This document shows positions 8,848 through 15,628 of a stretch of DNA of 64,000 nt, one piece after another (within the stretch, counting starts at the first letter, position 1; each line of letters opens with the position of its first letter). The DNA comes from Candidatus Enterococcus moelleringii (lineage in GTDB: Bacteria > Bacillota > Bacilli > Lactobacillales > Enterococcaceae), in NCBI RefSeq assembly GCF_017377575.1, contig NZ_JAFREM010000029.1:1-64000 (forward strand). Direction: 5' to 3'. A model generated the notes under the pieces. It saw nothing but the letters and a program-made list of their open reading frames with translations. It made no database searches and was not told where the DNA came from. The position numbers were made by a program, and so were the translations under genes.

Positions 8848-9459
8848 TTAAGTCCCAATTTTTTCCACATGATAAGTGGTGACAAAGTCAGAGCGCAGCG
8901 GCTTCACAAAGCGCCGTACCCCATCTTTTTTTAGAATCGTCAAAAAGCTTAGAATATGCATAATTTCAAAAGCTTCCTGCGAACCAAGCTTGGATTCAGC
9001 TTTGCTTAATCGCCATCTTTGCATTTTCCCTGCTTCGTCTTTGAAGAAGGCATAGATACTGATATCCTCCTCCTCTTCCCGGGCGCCGGAAGATAGGAAT
9101 TTCTGCAGCTTCTCCACTCCCGGAACATAGATTTGCGTTAAATCCAAGTATTCATCCGGTTTTTTGAACAATCGTCCCAATACAGTTGCCCATTCTTCAT
9201 TCGTAAAATACGCCCGGAAGAAAAAGCACAGATGGCGCGTCGCCTGAAGATCCTCCGCTGTGAAAAACAGCTGGCGAATCAAGTCTTTTGCCAAAAATGA
9301 GAAGTCTTCTGTCGTCAGTGCATTGCGAACTTGAACGGCTAATGCGCATTCAATTATGTAATTTGCATCATTCATTTCCTCGTAATGCTGTGAAAAACGT
9401 TTCTCTAAGGTTTTCCGCTGCATTTTAAACAATTGCCGCTCCTGGAGGTTTACTCCCAT
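8848..9459 (-). CDS. Hypothetical protein, 203 aa
   Basis: Not recognised. A soluble, mixed-charge, largely helical protein with no signal peptide or membrane segment. Notable stretches are an acidic REEEEDISIYAFF in the middle and an aromatic-rich TRHLCFFFRAYFTNEEW. Expression is well supported: AAGGAG lies about 8 nt before the ATG, and a strong terminator follows. It is monocistronic, between an integrase remnant and the ECF/DUF4430 pair. No catalytic motif could be identified. Confidence 0.7.
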   Translation of the reverse strand: MGVNLQERQLFKMQRKTLEKRFSQHYEEMNDANYIIECALAVQVRNALTTEDFSFLAKDLIRQLFFTAEDLQATRHLCFFFRAYFTNEEWATVLGRLFKKPDEYLDLTQIYVPGVEKLQKFLSSGAREEEEDISIYAFFKDEAGKMQRWRLSKAESKLGSQEAFEIMHILSFLTILKKDGVRRFVKPLRSDFVTTYHVEKIGT

Positions 9460-9588
9460 TTTTTCAACTCCTTGCTTTCATTAAAATTAATCTCTTTTAT
9501 CATATGCGAAACCCTCGTGAATAATCAAGTGTATTTTAACCCAAAAAGCATCCAGCGACTTTTCTAGCAAAAAAATCCTTGGATCCTC

Positions 9589-10122
9589 TTAATCCGGCCA
9601 ATACCTCATGAACAACCGCGGCACGATCGGTGACAGTAAAAGGTAAAACAAAAAATTACCCGCCCCATGCATCGTATCAAAATAGATTCCTTGGAGATAA
9701 TATGGCCAAAAGGCACGAATGCCATAAATGACGTAGTCCCCGCAAGCGGTCAAAAAGCCAAACAGATAGCCCGCCAAAAGGACAAAAACCAGCTGTGGGA
9801 TTTTTCGTTGGCTGAACCCAGGAATTTTACTTAAGCCAAAGCTCACCAAAATTATTACGCTGTAGGAAAAAAGCTGGGTTAAGGTCCACGGTCCCATCCC
9901 CATGTAAATATTGGTGGTGAGGATCGTCAGCAGCATAACTAAAAATCCGCGGGTAAAGCCTTTGTACAAGCTAATTAGAATAAACATAGTCGTAATCGGC
10001 TGAACATTGGGAATAAATTGAAATGCCGTACGCCCCACCACACACGCCGCCGTCAGCAGTGCAATAAAGCAAATATCACGAACGGTGAGCCATCCGCTAA
10101 CGTGTTTATTCGAATTTTCCAT
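9589..10122 (-). CDS. ECF transporter S component, cobamide-related (paralogue 1)
   Basis: Integral membrane substrate-binding (S) subunit of an energy-coupling-factor vitamin transporter, about 177 aa with some five to six helices. It opens with VRDICFIALLTAACVVGRT and contains TTNIYMGMGPWT and LFGFLTACGD. These runs are shared with the S component at 40881, at the end of the cobalamin operon. The ATG at 10122 lies inside the 3' end of the lipoprotein gene; a GTG at 10143 is an alternative. The EcfA/A'/T module is not in the window. Known S components near B12 genes are CbrT (cobalamin) and CblT (alpha-ribazole). Which substrate applies here is inference. Confidence 0.83.
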   Translation of the reverse strand: MENSNKHVSGWLTVRDICFIALLTAACVVGRTAFQFIPNVQPITTMFILISLYKGFTRGFLVMLLTILTTNIYMGMGPWTLTQLFSYSVIILVSFGLSKIPGFSQRKIPQLVFVLLAGYLFGFLTACGDYVIYGIRAFWPYYLQGIYFDTMHGAGNFLFYLLLSPIVPRLFMRYWPD

Positions 10123-10507
10123 AGGTAAACTCGACTTGGTCACCAGCTTTTAAGAAGGTCTCGCCGGCGCCCTTTTCAGCCCACTCGCCATTAATGGTGT
10201 AGGTCCAATACAAACCCGCTTGCTCATCCTGTTTGGTTCCATCAATCGCGATAATCATGCCGTTATCCACTTCCAGCTCGTGATCTTTTTCCATGATATC
10301 CAACAAGCTGGTGGTTTCCGTTGTTTCAATCTCTTCGTTAGAAACTTCCTCGCCATCGTTGACTACCTTCACAGTAGCGGTGATCATTTCCTGCGTAGAT
10401 GCCGTTGTTGATTGGCTGGAGCTTTCGGAAGTACTTCCCCCTGGCGTACAGCCAGCTGCTACACTTAATGAGATACCTAACATTAAAATAAGACCTAGTT
10501 TTTTCAT
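10106..10507 (-). CDS. DUF4430 (transcobalamin-like C-terminal) lipoprotein
   Basis: 133-aa lipoprotein with an N-terminal signal and lipobox VAAGC, a Ser/Thr-rich linker (SSQSTTASTQ), and a C-terminal domain from about residue 45. The domain has the DUF4430 pattern: TTSLLDIMEK, GMIIAIDG, GLYWTYTINGEWAEKGAG and GDQVEFTYGKFE. That domain is related to the C-terminal beta domain of transcobalamin and intrinsic factor. I chose the ATG at 10507 because it has GAGAGG upstream and a proper signal; the longer frame adds 25 unrelated residues. Its end overlaps the S-component start, so it is probably the surface-bound ligand-capture partner of that transporter. Confidence 0.85.
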   Translation of the reverse strand: MKKLGLILMLGISLSVAAGCTPGGSTSESSSQSTTASTQEMITATVKVVNDGEEVSNEEIETTETTSLLDIMEKDHELEVDNGMIIAIDGTKQDEQAGLYWTYTINGEWAEKGAGETFLKAGDQVEFTYGKFE

Positions 10508-10546
10508 GAATAAATTCCTCTCTTTTACCCATCGTCTGACCAAATA

Positions 10547-10684
10547 TAAATCAGACAATCTTCTGTATATAGAAGTGTACATGAAGAATCTCGATTGAAC
10601 AATAGTTGTTTTTTTCGACTGTCTGATTTAGTAAGAAACAATTTACAAATAATAGACTATATAATAGTAGAAAACTTTTAGCAA
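10547..10684 (-). promoter_or_regulatory. Promoter and structured 5' leader of the DUF4430/ECF operon
   Basis: On the minus strand a promoter reads TTGCTA (10684-10679), 17 nt, TATAGT (10661-10656). The resulting leader of about 140 nt contains complementary 14-nt arms at 10617-10630 and 10547-10560 (TAAATCAGACAATC on the plus strand). In RNA the arms pair fully, with one G-U. They enclose about 56 nt with a smaller CTTCT/AGAAG hairpin. No B12-box was found. It may be a regulatory RNA or an operator pair. Confidence 0.45.
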
Positions 10685-10783
10685 CAAAATAAATGAAGCC
10701 GGAAATCTTTTACATTAGGCTGCAACTGTAGTTAGTTGAATTTACATACTTTTGATGTTTTACAAAAGCGATAGGAACAAAAA

Positions 10784-10818
10784 AAGCCGACAAAGTGTAT
10801 GAAGCACTTTGTCAGCTT
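10784..10818 (-). terminator. Terminator of the 92-aa gene
   Basis: GACAAAGTG / CACTTTGTC stem with extended GC pair and a seven-T run on the minus strand. Confidence 0.85.
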
Positions 10819-10824
10819 GTTTCG

Positions 10825-11103
10825 TTATCCTAATGACGGGACTACCCGCACGCCGCTATGGCCATAGGCAATCCACTGTTGGCGGTCTTTCAGGTAAAAG
10901 TAAATATTTTTTCGTTCGGTTTTATAATCATGGGCCAGCACAAGTTCATAAACAATGTTGCTGGAGAGCCAGTCAGTGTAATAAATGCGAACGTTTTCAT
11001 CTGTTTCAATTTTTTTGCCGCAGCAGAAAATCGAATAGTTGGTGAAATCTTCCAGGTTATCATCCAAGCATTCCGTGATGTACTGATTCACGATCGTCAT
11101 CAT
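10825..11103 (-). CDS. Hypothetical protein, 92 aa
   Basis: Not recognised. A small acidic soluble protein with a Cys-Cys pair in SIFCCGKKIE, and otherwise aromatic and beta-like (NVRIYYTDWL, NIYFYLKDRQQWIAYGHSG). I chose the ATG at 11103 because AAAGGAGG sits 7 nt before it; the longer frame starts within that ribosome binding site. It has its own strong terminator and is likely monocistronic. It sits between the ECF operon and the VanS-like kinase without an evident link to either. Confidence 0.72.
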   Translation of the reverse strand: MMTIVNQYITECLDDNLEDFTNYSIFCCGKKIETDENVRIYYTDWLSSNIVYELVLAHDYKTERKNIYFYLKDRQQWIAYGHSGVRVVPSLG

Positions 11104-11372
11104 AGGCCCTCCTTTCACTCTACTTTGTATTAGGTAATACTGATTGTATCATTTTCTGACAGCGCTTTCCATAACTAGATTGTTCTTTTTTTGTCTCTTA
11201 AGAAATTGTTCAACATTTCCCAAGATTTTTGAAACGAGGTCGCTTTACTGCCACTAGTCACCCCCGCGAAAGCGTTCGGCTATTGTGAAGAAAGCTTAAG
11301 AAATGTTGGGTTTTCACTTTGGATAAGGTTTGATACACTTAATTTAATAAAACAATGAAGGGAGGTCGGAAA

Positions 11373-12488
11373 ATGCGGAAAAAAATGAGTTCTCTGTTTT
11401 TCATTTTACTGGGTGCACTGTTGCTGGTGGGTACGTCCATATTATTTATTCAAACCGAAATGCATCATAAAATTTTGGATAGTATTTACGGCACTTTTGT
11501 TAGTATTGTTGTTGATGGTTCAGAGGAACCTTATCGGGTGGAAACTTATATCGATTGGCCCAATGTCAAACTGTTTCTGATTATTTTTGCGTTAGCCATT
11601 ATTTTTATTGTTTCCTTGATCAGCTTTTTTATTTACCGATATCAGCTGAAAAAGAATACTCAGCAGCTGGCGGTAAAAATCACTCAGTTTTTTGCGGCTG
11701 ATGCGGCGGTGCCTATCGGGGAACTGGTGATTGATAACGAGTTGCTGAAAATCAAAGCCAACATTGATAACAAAGAGGTCCTGCTGAAACGGGAAACACA
11801 ACGAACCAAGGATTTGATTACTTATTTGGCGCATGATTTGAAGACCCCGTTGGCTTCGGTGATTGGTTATCTCAACTTGATCCTCGATTCGCCTGATTTA
11901 ACGAAGGAACAGCTGCAGCATTTTCTTTCTATTACCTTGGATAAATCCAATCGTCTGGAAAATTTGATTGACGATTTCTTCGATATTACTCGTTTCAATT
12001 TACAGGATATTGAACTATACACGACGGAGCTGGATTTTGTTTTATTGCTGAATCAGCTGACAGATGAATTTTATCCTTTGTTGAAAGAGAAAAATCAGAG
12101 CTTAGCCTACACTGGGCCAGAAACCTTGAAGCTTTTTGCCGATAGTGAGCAGCTGGCGCGGGTGCTGAACAATTTGCTGAAAAACGCGATTGCTTATGGA
12201 CCGGAAAATTCCACCATTCAGATGGCGCTTACTGAGAATACAGTCGACCGTCTAACCTTCAGCATCACTAACGAAGGCGCGACGATTCCGAAACATCAAA
12301 TCGAAACCATTTTTGAAAAATTTTATCGCTTGGACAAATCTCGTTCCACTAAAACCGGCGGTGCCGGCCTGGGTCTGGCGATCGCGAAAGAAATTATTTT
12401 AGCTCATCAAGGAACGATTGAAGCCGAAAGTGAAAATGGTCGGACAACTTTTCGTTTCACTTTGCCTATCGACAGCCAAAACGCGTAG
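11373..12488 (+). CDS. Sensor histidine kinase, VanS-like
   Basis: 371-aa HPK1-type kinase. Two membrane helices (about 8-28 and 65-88) flank a short extracellular loop of roughly 36 residues. The H box is LAHDLKTPLASVIGYLNLI (His154), the N box NNLLKNAIAYG, and the G boxes GGAGLGLAIAKEI. The layout and motifs match VanS-type kinases of enterococci. The ATG at 11373 is preceded by AAGGGAGG; the earlier in-frame ATG lies upstream of that site. It converges on a DD-carboxypeptidase gene and is separated from the VanR-like regulator at 13481. No van ligase genes are present, so a cell-wall-sensing housekeeping role is likelier than glycopeptide resistance. Confidence 0.85.
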   Translation: MRKKMSSLFFILLGALLLVGTSILFIQTEMHHKILDSIYGTFVSIVVDGSEEPYRVETYIDWPNVKLFLIIFALAIIFIVSLISFFIYRYQLKKNTQQLAVKITQFFAADAAVPIGELVIDNELLKIKANIDNKEVLLKRETQRTKDLITYLAHDLKTPLASVIGYLNLILDSPDLTKEQLQHFLSITLDKSNRLENLIDDFFDITRFNLQDIELYTTELDFVLLLNQLTDEFYPLLKEKNQSLAYTGPETLKLFADSEQLARVLNNLLKNAIAYGPENSTIQMALTENTVDRLTFSITNEGATIPKHQIETIFEKFYRLDKSRSTKTGGAGLGLAIAKEIILAHQGTIEAESENGRTTFRFTLPIDSQNA

Positions 12489-12509
12489 CTTTTTCGCTAC
12501 GCGTTTTTT
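12477..12509. terminator. Bidirectional terminator
   Basis: ACGCGTAGC / GCTACGCGT hairpin with A and T runs, overlapping the kinase stop. It lies between converging kinase and carboxypeptidase genes. Confidence 0.88.
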
Positions 12510-13392
12510 ATGGCAGGCTTTCGTTATAAAGCTTGCGACTTTCGATTAAGTTAAATTGCTCGGATTGGCTATCCCCTTTGCTTCCCGCCAAAATCAGCAA
12601 ATATTCCTCGCCATTTATTTGGGCCAAGCTGGCTAAGCATAAGCCAGCTTTTTTGGTATAGCCGGTTTTGCCGCCAATTATTTGGCCATTGGTCAGCTCC
12701 AGCGATTCACCACGACTGATTAAACTGCTGGTAAAATAATTTCCTCCGGGATGACAATTGGTGGCAGCACCTTGATAGTACAGGCAAGTAAACGTCTGAT
12801 AAAACGTCTCATTCGTCAGAGCGTATTCTAAAAGCAGGGCCAAATCCTCCACCGTTGAATAATGGTCTTCCGTATCTAAACCGATGGAATTGGTAAAATG
12901 AGTATTGTTCATGCCCAGCTCCGCTGCTTTGCGATTCATTTCAGCGACAAAGGCTTCTTCATTTCCACTAACTGACAAAACGGCGGTCATGGTAGCATCG
13001 GCACCAGACGGCAGCAAAATCCCGTGCAAAAGATCACGATAACTAATTACCTCACCTGGTTGAAGACCGGCGACGGCTAAATTATTTTGTTGAATATCTA
13101 AAAAAATCGTTTCAGGTACAGTGGTTAGTTGATTCAGGTCTTCTGTCTGTTCAATCATACACAGGGCGGTCATTATTTTTGTAAGTGAGGCAATCGCAAT
13201 TTTTTTCTGGGGCTTTCTTTGATTGATAATCGTTCCGTTGCGCTGCTTTAACAAGTACTGATTAGCGGAAATTCCCCGAACGTTGATGAAGTTTCCACTG
13301 GGCGTGGCAAAAACTTGATACGTTAACAGACCCGCTAACAAAACAGCTAGGATGGTTAACCCCGGCAGCAACTTATTCCTTCTTTTTCTCAT
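12508..13392 (-). CDS. Serine-type D-Ala-D-Ala carboxypeptidase (peptidase S11)
   Basis: 294-aa exported penicillin-binding carboxypeptidase that trims the terminal D-Ala from peptidoglycan stem peptides. It has an N-terminal hydrophobic segment (about 8-30), SLTK with Ser69 and Lys72, the second motif region LPSGADATM, and KTG in IGGKTGYTKKAG. It lacks the long C-terminal domain and amphipathic anchor of DacA/PBP5. AAGGAGG precedes the ATG. It lies downstream of the VanR-like gene on the same strand, and the VanS-like kinase faces it. VanY of the VanD type is also a serine enzyme, so a regulated carboxypeptidase with a Van-type system has precedent. Confidence 0.88.
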   Translation of the reverse strand: MRKRRNKLLPGLTILAVLLAGLLTYQVFATPSGNFINVRGISANQYLLKQRNGTIINQRKPQKKIAIASLTKIMTALCMIEQTEDLNQLTTVPETIFLDIQQNNLAVAGLQPGEVISYRDLLHGILLPSGADATMTAVLSVSGNEEAFVAEMNRKAAELGMNNTHFTNSIGLDTEDHYSTVEDLALLLEYALTNETFYQTFTCLYYQGAATNCHPGGNYFTSSLISRGESLELTNGQIIGGKTGYTKKAGLCLASLAQINGEEYLLILAGSKGDSQSEQFNLIESRKLYNESLP

Positions 13393-13405
13393 CGAAAAAA
13401 CCTCC

Positions 13406-13480
13406 TTATAGATTTATTTAATCATCTATAAGCAGGCAGTTTTTTATTATTCACTTAGTTTTCTCTTAAGATATCTTAAG
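13406..13480 (-). promoter_or_regulatory. CTTAAG palindrome and hairpin upstream of the carboxypeptidase gene
   Basis: CTTAAGATATCTTAAG (13465-13480) is a perfect 16-bp palindrome, or two CTTAAG half sites 10 bp apart. It lies directly after the response regulator stop codon. A second inverted repeat TTATAGAT / ATCTATAA (13406-13431) ends just before the carboxypeptidase ribosome binding site. CTTAAGAAAT also occurs twice upstream of the VanS-like gene (11197 and 11295). A binding site for the VanR-like regulator is plausible but unproven. Confidence 0.4.
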
Positions 13481-14155
13481 CTATATTTTGTAGCCGACAC
13501 CCCAAACCGTTTGGATATATTTATGCTTCTCGCCGGTGTCCTGCATCTTTTCCCGCAGGTGGCGGATATGGACCATGATAGTATTGTTAGAGTTGATGTA
13601 ATATTTTTCGCCCCAAACTTCTTTAAACAACTCTTCTGAGCTGACCACCTGATCCTTGCGCTCCATCAGCAGCTTCAAAATCGAAAATTCCAGCGGCGTT
13701 AGAAACAGCTCCTCTTCATTCAGAAAAACTTTGCGCTTCTCAATATCCAGCTCCAACCCCTTCACGGTCAATACATTGCGTTTTGCACCGCTGTATTGAG
13801 TTGCCCGCCTTAACTGCGCCTTCACCCGAGCCACCAGTTCCAATGGACGAAACGGTTTGGTGATATAATCATCCGCACCAATCGTCAATCCGGTGATTTT
13901 GTCGATTTCTTCCCCCTTGGCCGTCAGCATGATAACAGGATACGTATATTTTTCACGAATCGCCTTGCACAGCTCAAAGCCATCGGTATCCGGCAGCATA
14001 ATATCCAAGATCGCCAAGGAAAACTCACTGCTGCGGATCTTTTCCAAAGCATCGGTCCCGTTCTCGCAGGTGACAACGTCATAATTTTCGTTTTTTAAAT
14101 AAAATTCGACTAATTCAGAAATTTCTTGTTCATCTTCCACTAACAAAATTTTCAC
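13481..14155 (-). CDS. Response regulator, VanR/OmpR family
   Basis: 224-aa OmpR-type regulator. The receiver has the acidic residues in VEDEQE, phosphoacceptor Asp51 in LAILDIMLP, and Lys in ITKPFRPLEL. The winged-helix domain (about 125-224) ends in the typical NNTIMVHIRHLREKM and WGVGYKI. It reads very much like VanR proteins: TGLTIGADDYITKPFRPLEL and ARVKAQLRR are VanR-type phrases. It is the first gene of a unit with the carboxypeptidase gene. The presumed partner kinase is on the opposite strand beyond that gene. Confidence 0.88.
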   Translation of the reverse strand: MKILLVEDEQEISELVEFYLKNENYDVVTCENGTDALEKIRSSEFSLAILDIMLPDTDGFELCKAIREKYTYPVIMLTAKGEEIDKITGLTIGADDYITKPFRPLELVARVKAQLRRATQYSGAKRNVLTVKGLELDIEKRKVFLNEEELFLTPLEFSILKLLMERKDQVVSSEELFKEVWGEKYYINSNNTIMVHIRHLREKMQDTGEKHKYIQTVWGVGYKI

Positions 14156-14348
14156 CCGGAATCACACTCCTCTATTGAATTATAGCAAAAGTTGCCGCTG
14201 GCTGGAGCTGTGGGCAAAATTGTTTAGAATTTTTCAACTAGATTTCGAGGAAACGTATTGTTAAATTTGTCCTTTACATCCACTCCCTCCAGCAAATATA
14301 CTAAAAGTAAGAATTGATTTGAAAAATGATCTTTACGAAGAGGTGGCC

Positions 14349-15182
14349 ATGGATAAAAAACAACTGATTAACCAGAGCATTGATTATATTATCCAGCATC
14401 TAGATAAAGGGGTGACCTTGGAAAAAGTCGCGGCTTATTTCAATTATTCCCACTATTACTTTGCTCGACTATTTAAGGAGCAAACCGGTGAAAGTGTTTA
14501 TGGTTTTATCAAACGGATGAAACTGGAACAAAGCGCCATTGATTTGAAGCTGCAGGCAACCGAAAGAGTGAGTAAGATTGGCTTAGACTATGGCTATAGT
14601 TCTACCAACTTCAGTACTGCTTTTAAAACAGTTTATCATCATCCACCTGCTTTCTATCGCCAAATTTTAACTGCTCCCCAAACGCTAAACCCGTTCATCC
14701 CTGCCAAAATAGAAACGTTTTTATCTTATGACAAGTATGACCGTAAAATACGAATCGAACAGCTGCCGGAGCAAAAAGTTTACTATGAACGTTTTATCGG
14801 AAATTACGCTGATTTAAAAGATCGCTGGTTTATGTTTCTAGATAAGCACCAAGACACGATCTTTGATCAAACAATTCTGTATGAAAAATTTTACAGCGAT
14901 CCAGCTTCCGCTGATTTGGATCATTGCATCTGCGACCTGTGCTTTTCGGCCGATCAGCCAACTCCGGAGGCTGCTACCGTGATCAAGGGTGGTACTTATG
15001 CTGTTTACTCTTTTTCCGGCCATATCGACGAAATTTTTGCTGAGCTGCAGGGAGTTTTTCGCATTTGGCTGCCTCAAAGCAAGTATCAAATGACGGAACG
15101 TTTTGCTGTGAATCGCTACCTGGCAATTGATCGAGAGCACGAAAAGGTCGTAATGGAGCTGTGTATTCCAATAACTAAGTAA
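14349..15182 (+). CDS. AraC-family regulator with GyrI-like effector domain
   Basis: 277-aa transcriptional regulator of the Rob/MarA-with-GyrI type. Two helix-turn-helix motifs occupy residues 1-105 (TLEKVAAYFNYSHYYFARLF and IGLDYGYSSTNFSTAFK). A GyrI-like small-molecule-binding domain runs from about 125 to 277 (KIRIEQLPEQKVYYERFIG to VVMELCIPI). The ATG at 14349 is used because AAGAGGTGG precedes it; an upstream TTG lacks a site. Monocistronic, with its own terminator, divergent from the VanR-like gene. Such regulators often control drug efflux; no target is evident here. Confidence 0.85.
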   Translation: MDKKQLINQSIDYIIQHLDKGVTLEKVAAYFNYSHYYFARLFKEQTGESVYGFIKRMKLEQSAIDLKLQATERVSKIGLDYGYSSTNFSTAFKTVYHHPPAFYRQILTAPQTLNPFIPAKIETFLSYDKYDRKIRIEQLPEQKVYYERFIGNYADLKDRWFMFLDKHQDTIFDQTILYEKFYSDPASADLDHCICDLCFSADQPTPEAATVIKGGTYAVYSFSGHIDEIFAELQGVFRIWLPQSKYQMTERFAVNRYLAIDREHEKVVMELCIPITK

Positions 15183-15219
15183 AAAAATCTTTGAACATAG
15201 AATCGTTCAAAGATTTTTT
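15182..15219 (+). terminator. Rho-independent terminator
   Basis: AAAAAATCTTTGAAC / GTTCAAAGATTTTTT stem just after the AraC-type gene. Confidence 0.88.
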
Positions 15220-15231
15220 CTTCTATTAAAA

Positions 15232-15357
15232 CTAAGAAAGCAACTGTTTAACCTTCTTTTTATCCGGGGAACTGATGACAGACTTCGGGCATTTTATTTT
15301 ACCCTTTTTTAGCTTGGCCCGCTTCTTCATTCCGCTATGTGTTTTTTGCTTAGGCAT
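15232..15357 (-). CDS. Shortened ribosomal protein L35-like protein, 41 aa
   Basis: The first seven residues MPKQKTH are the typical L35 start, followed by SGMKKRAKLKK. The C-terminal end KSVISSPDKKKVKQLLS aligns with the L35 end (compare the KSAVVSAGDFKRIKQ type). The roughly 20-25 residues between, which include the TSH...K-rich centre of normal 64-66 aa L35, are missing without a frame break. AAAGGAAG lies about 8 nt before the ATG. The usual infC and rplT neighbours are absent, so this is a paralogue. It may be a functional small variant, for example of conditional expression, or a decaying copy. Cys23 is not typical for L35. Confidence 0.6.
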   Translation of the reverse strand: MPKQKTHSGMKKRAKLKKGKIKCPKSVISSPDKKKVKQLLS

Positions 15358-15377
15358 ACACAACTTCCTTTGCTAGA

Positions 15378-15431
15378 TTATTTTCTTCGATCCAAAAGTT
15401 GTGTAGGCGGACTACATCGGCTGTTCACCAT
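15378..15431 (-). CDS. Possible 17-aa leader ORF before the L35-like gene
   Basis: The ORF encodes MVNSRCSPPTQLLDRRK. GAAAGGAAG precedes its ATG, and it ends 20 nt before the L35-like start. Further upstream, another AAAGAGG-ATG pair reads only three codons (MKI, stop). This could be a leader peptide or debris of a lost small ribosomal-protein gene. Evidence is limited to the ribosome binding site and position. Confidence 0.25.
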   Translation of the reverse strand: MVNSRCSPPTQLLDRRK

Positions 15432-15569
15432 AAAATCTTCCTTTCAAGTTGAATATAAAAAAATAAACTAGATTTTCATCGGATTCACCTCTTTCTTCTC
15501 TTTCAAGAATAACGAATAAACAATCGTAAAACTTCTGAATCCTTGTGGTCTTTTCAATTGATTACTAAT

Positions 15570-15619
15570 AAAAAAATCCTGCATCGATTGGCTTAGAATG
15601 CAAGCAATCAATGTAGGAC
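15570..15619 (-). terminator. Terminator of the M23 peptidase gene
   Basis: TCCTaCATtGATTG / CAATCgATGcAGGA stem followed by seven T residues on the minus strand. Confidence 0.8.
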
Positions 15620-15628
15620 AATGATGAA

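Noticed and set aside
10508-10800. Cobalamin riboswitch upstream of the ECF/DUF4430 genes
   Set aside because: I looked for the conserved B12-box and core elements and did not find them; only a different stem is seen.
11373-14155. Glycopeptide resistance (van) operon
   Set aside because: Only VanR/VanS-like regulators and a carboxypeptidase are present; there is no D-Ala-D-Lac or D-Ala-D-Ser ligase, VanH or VanX.
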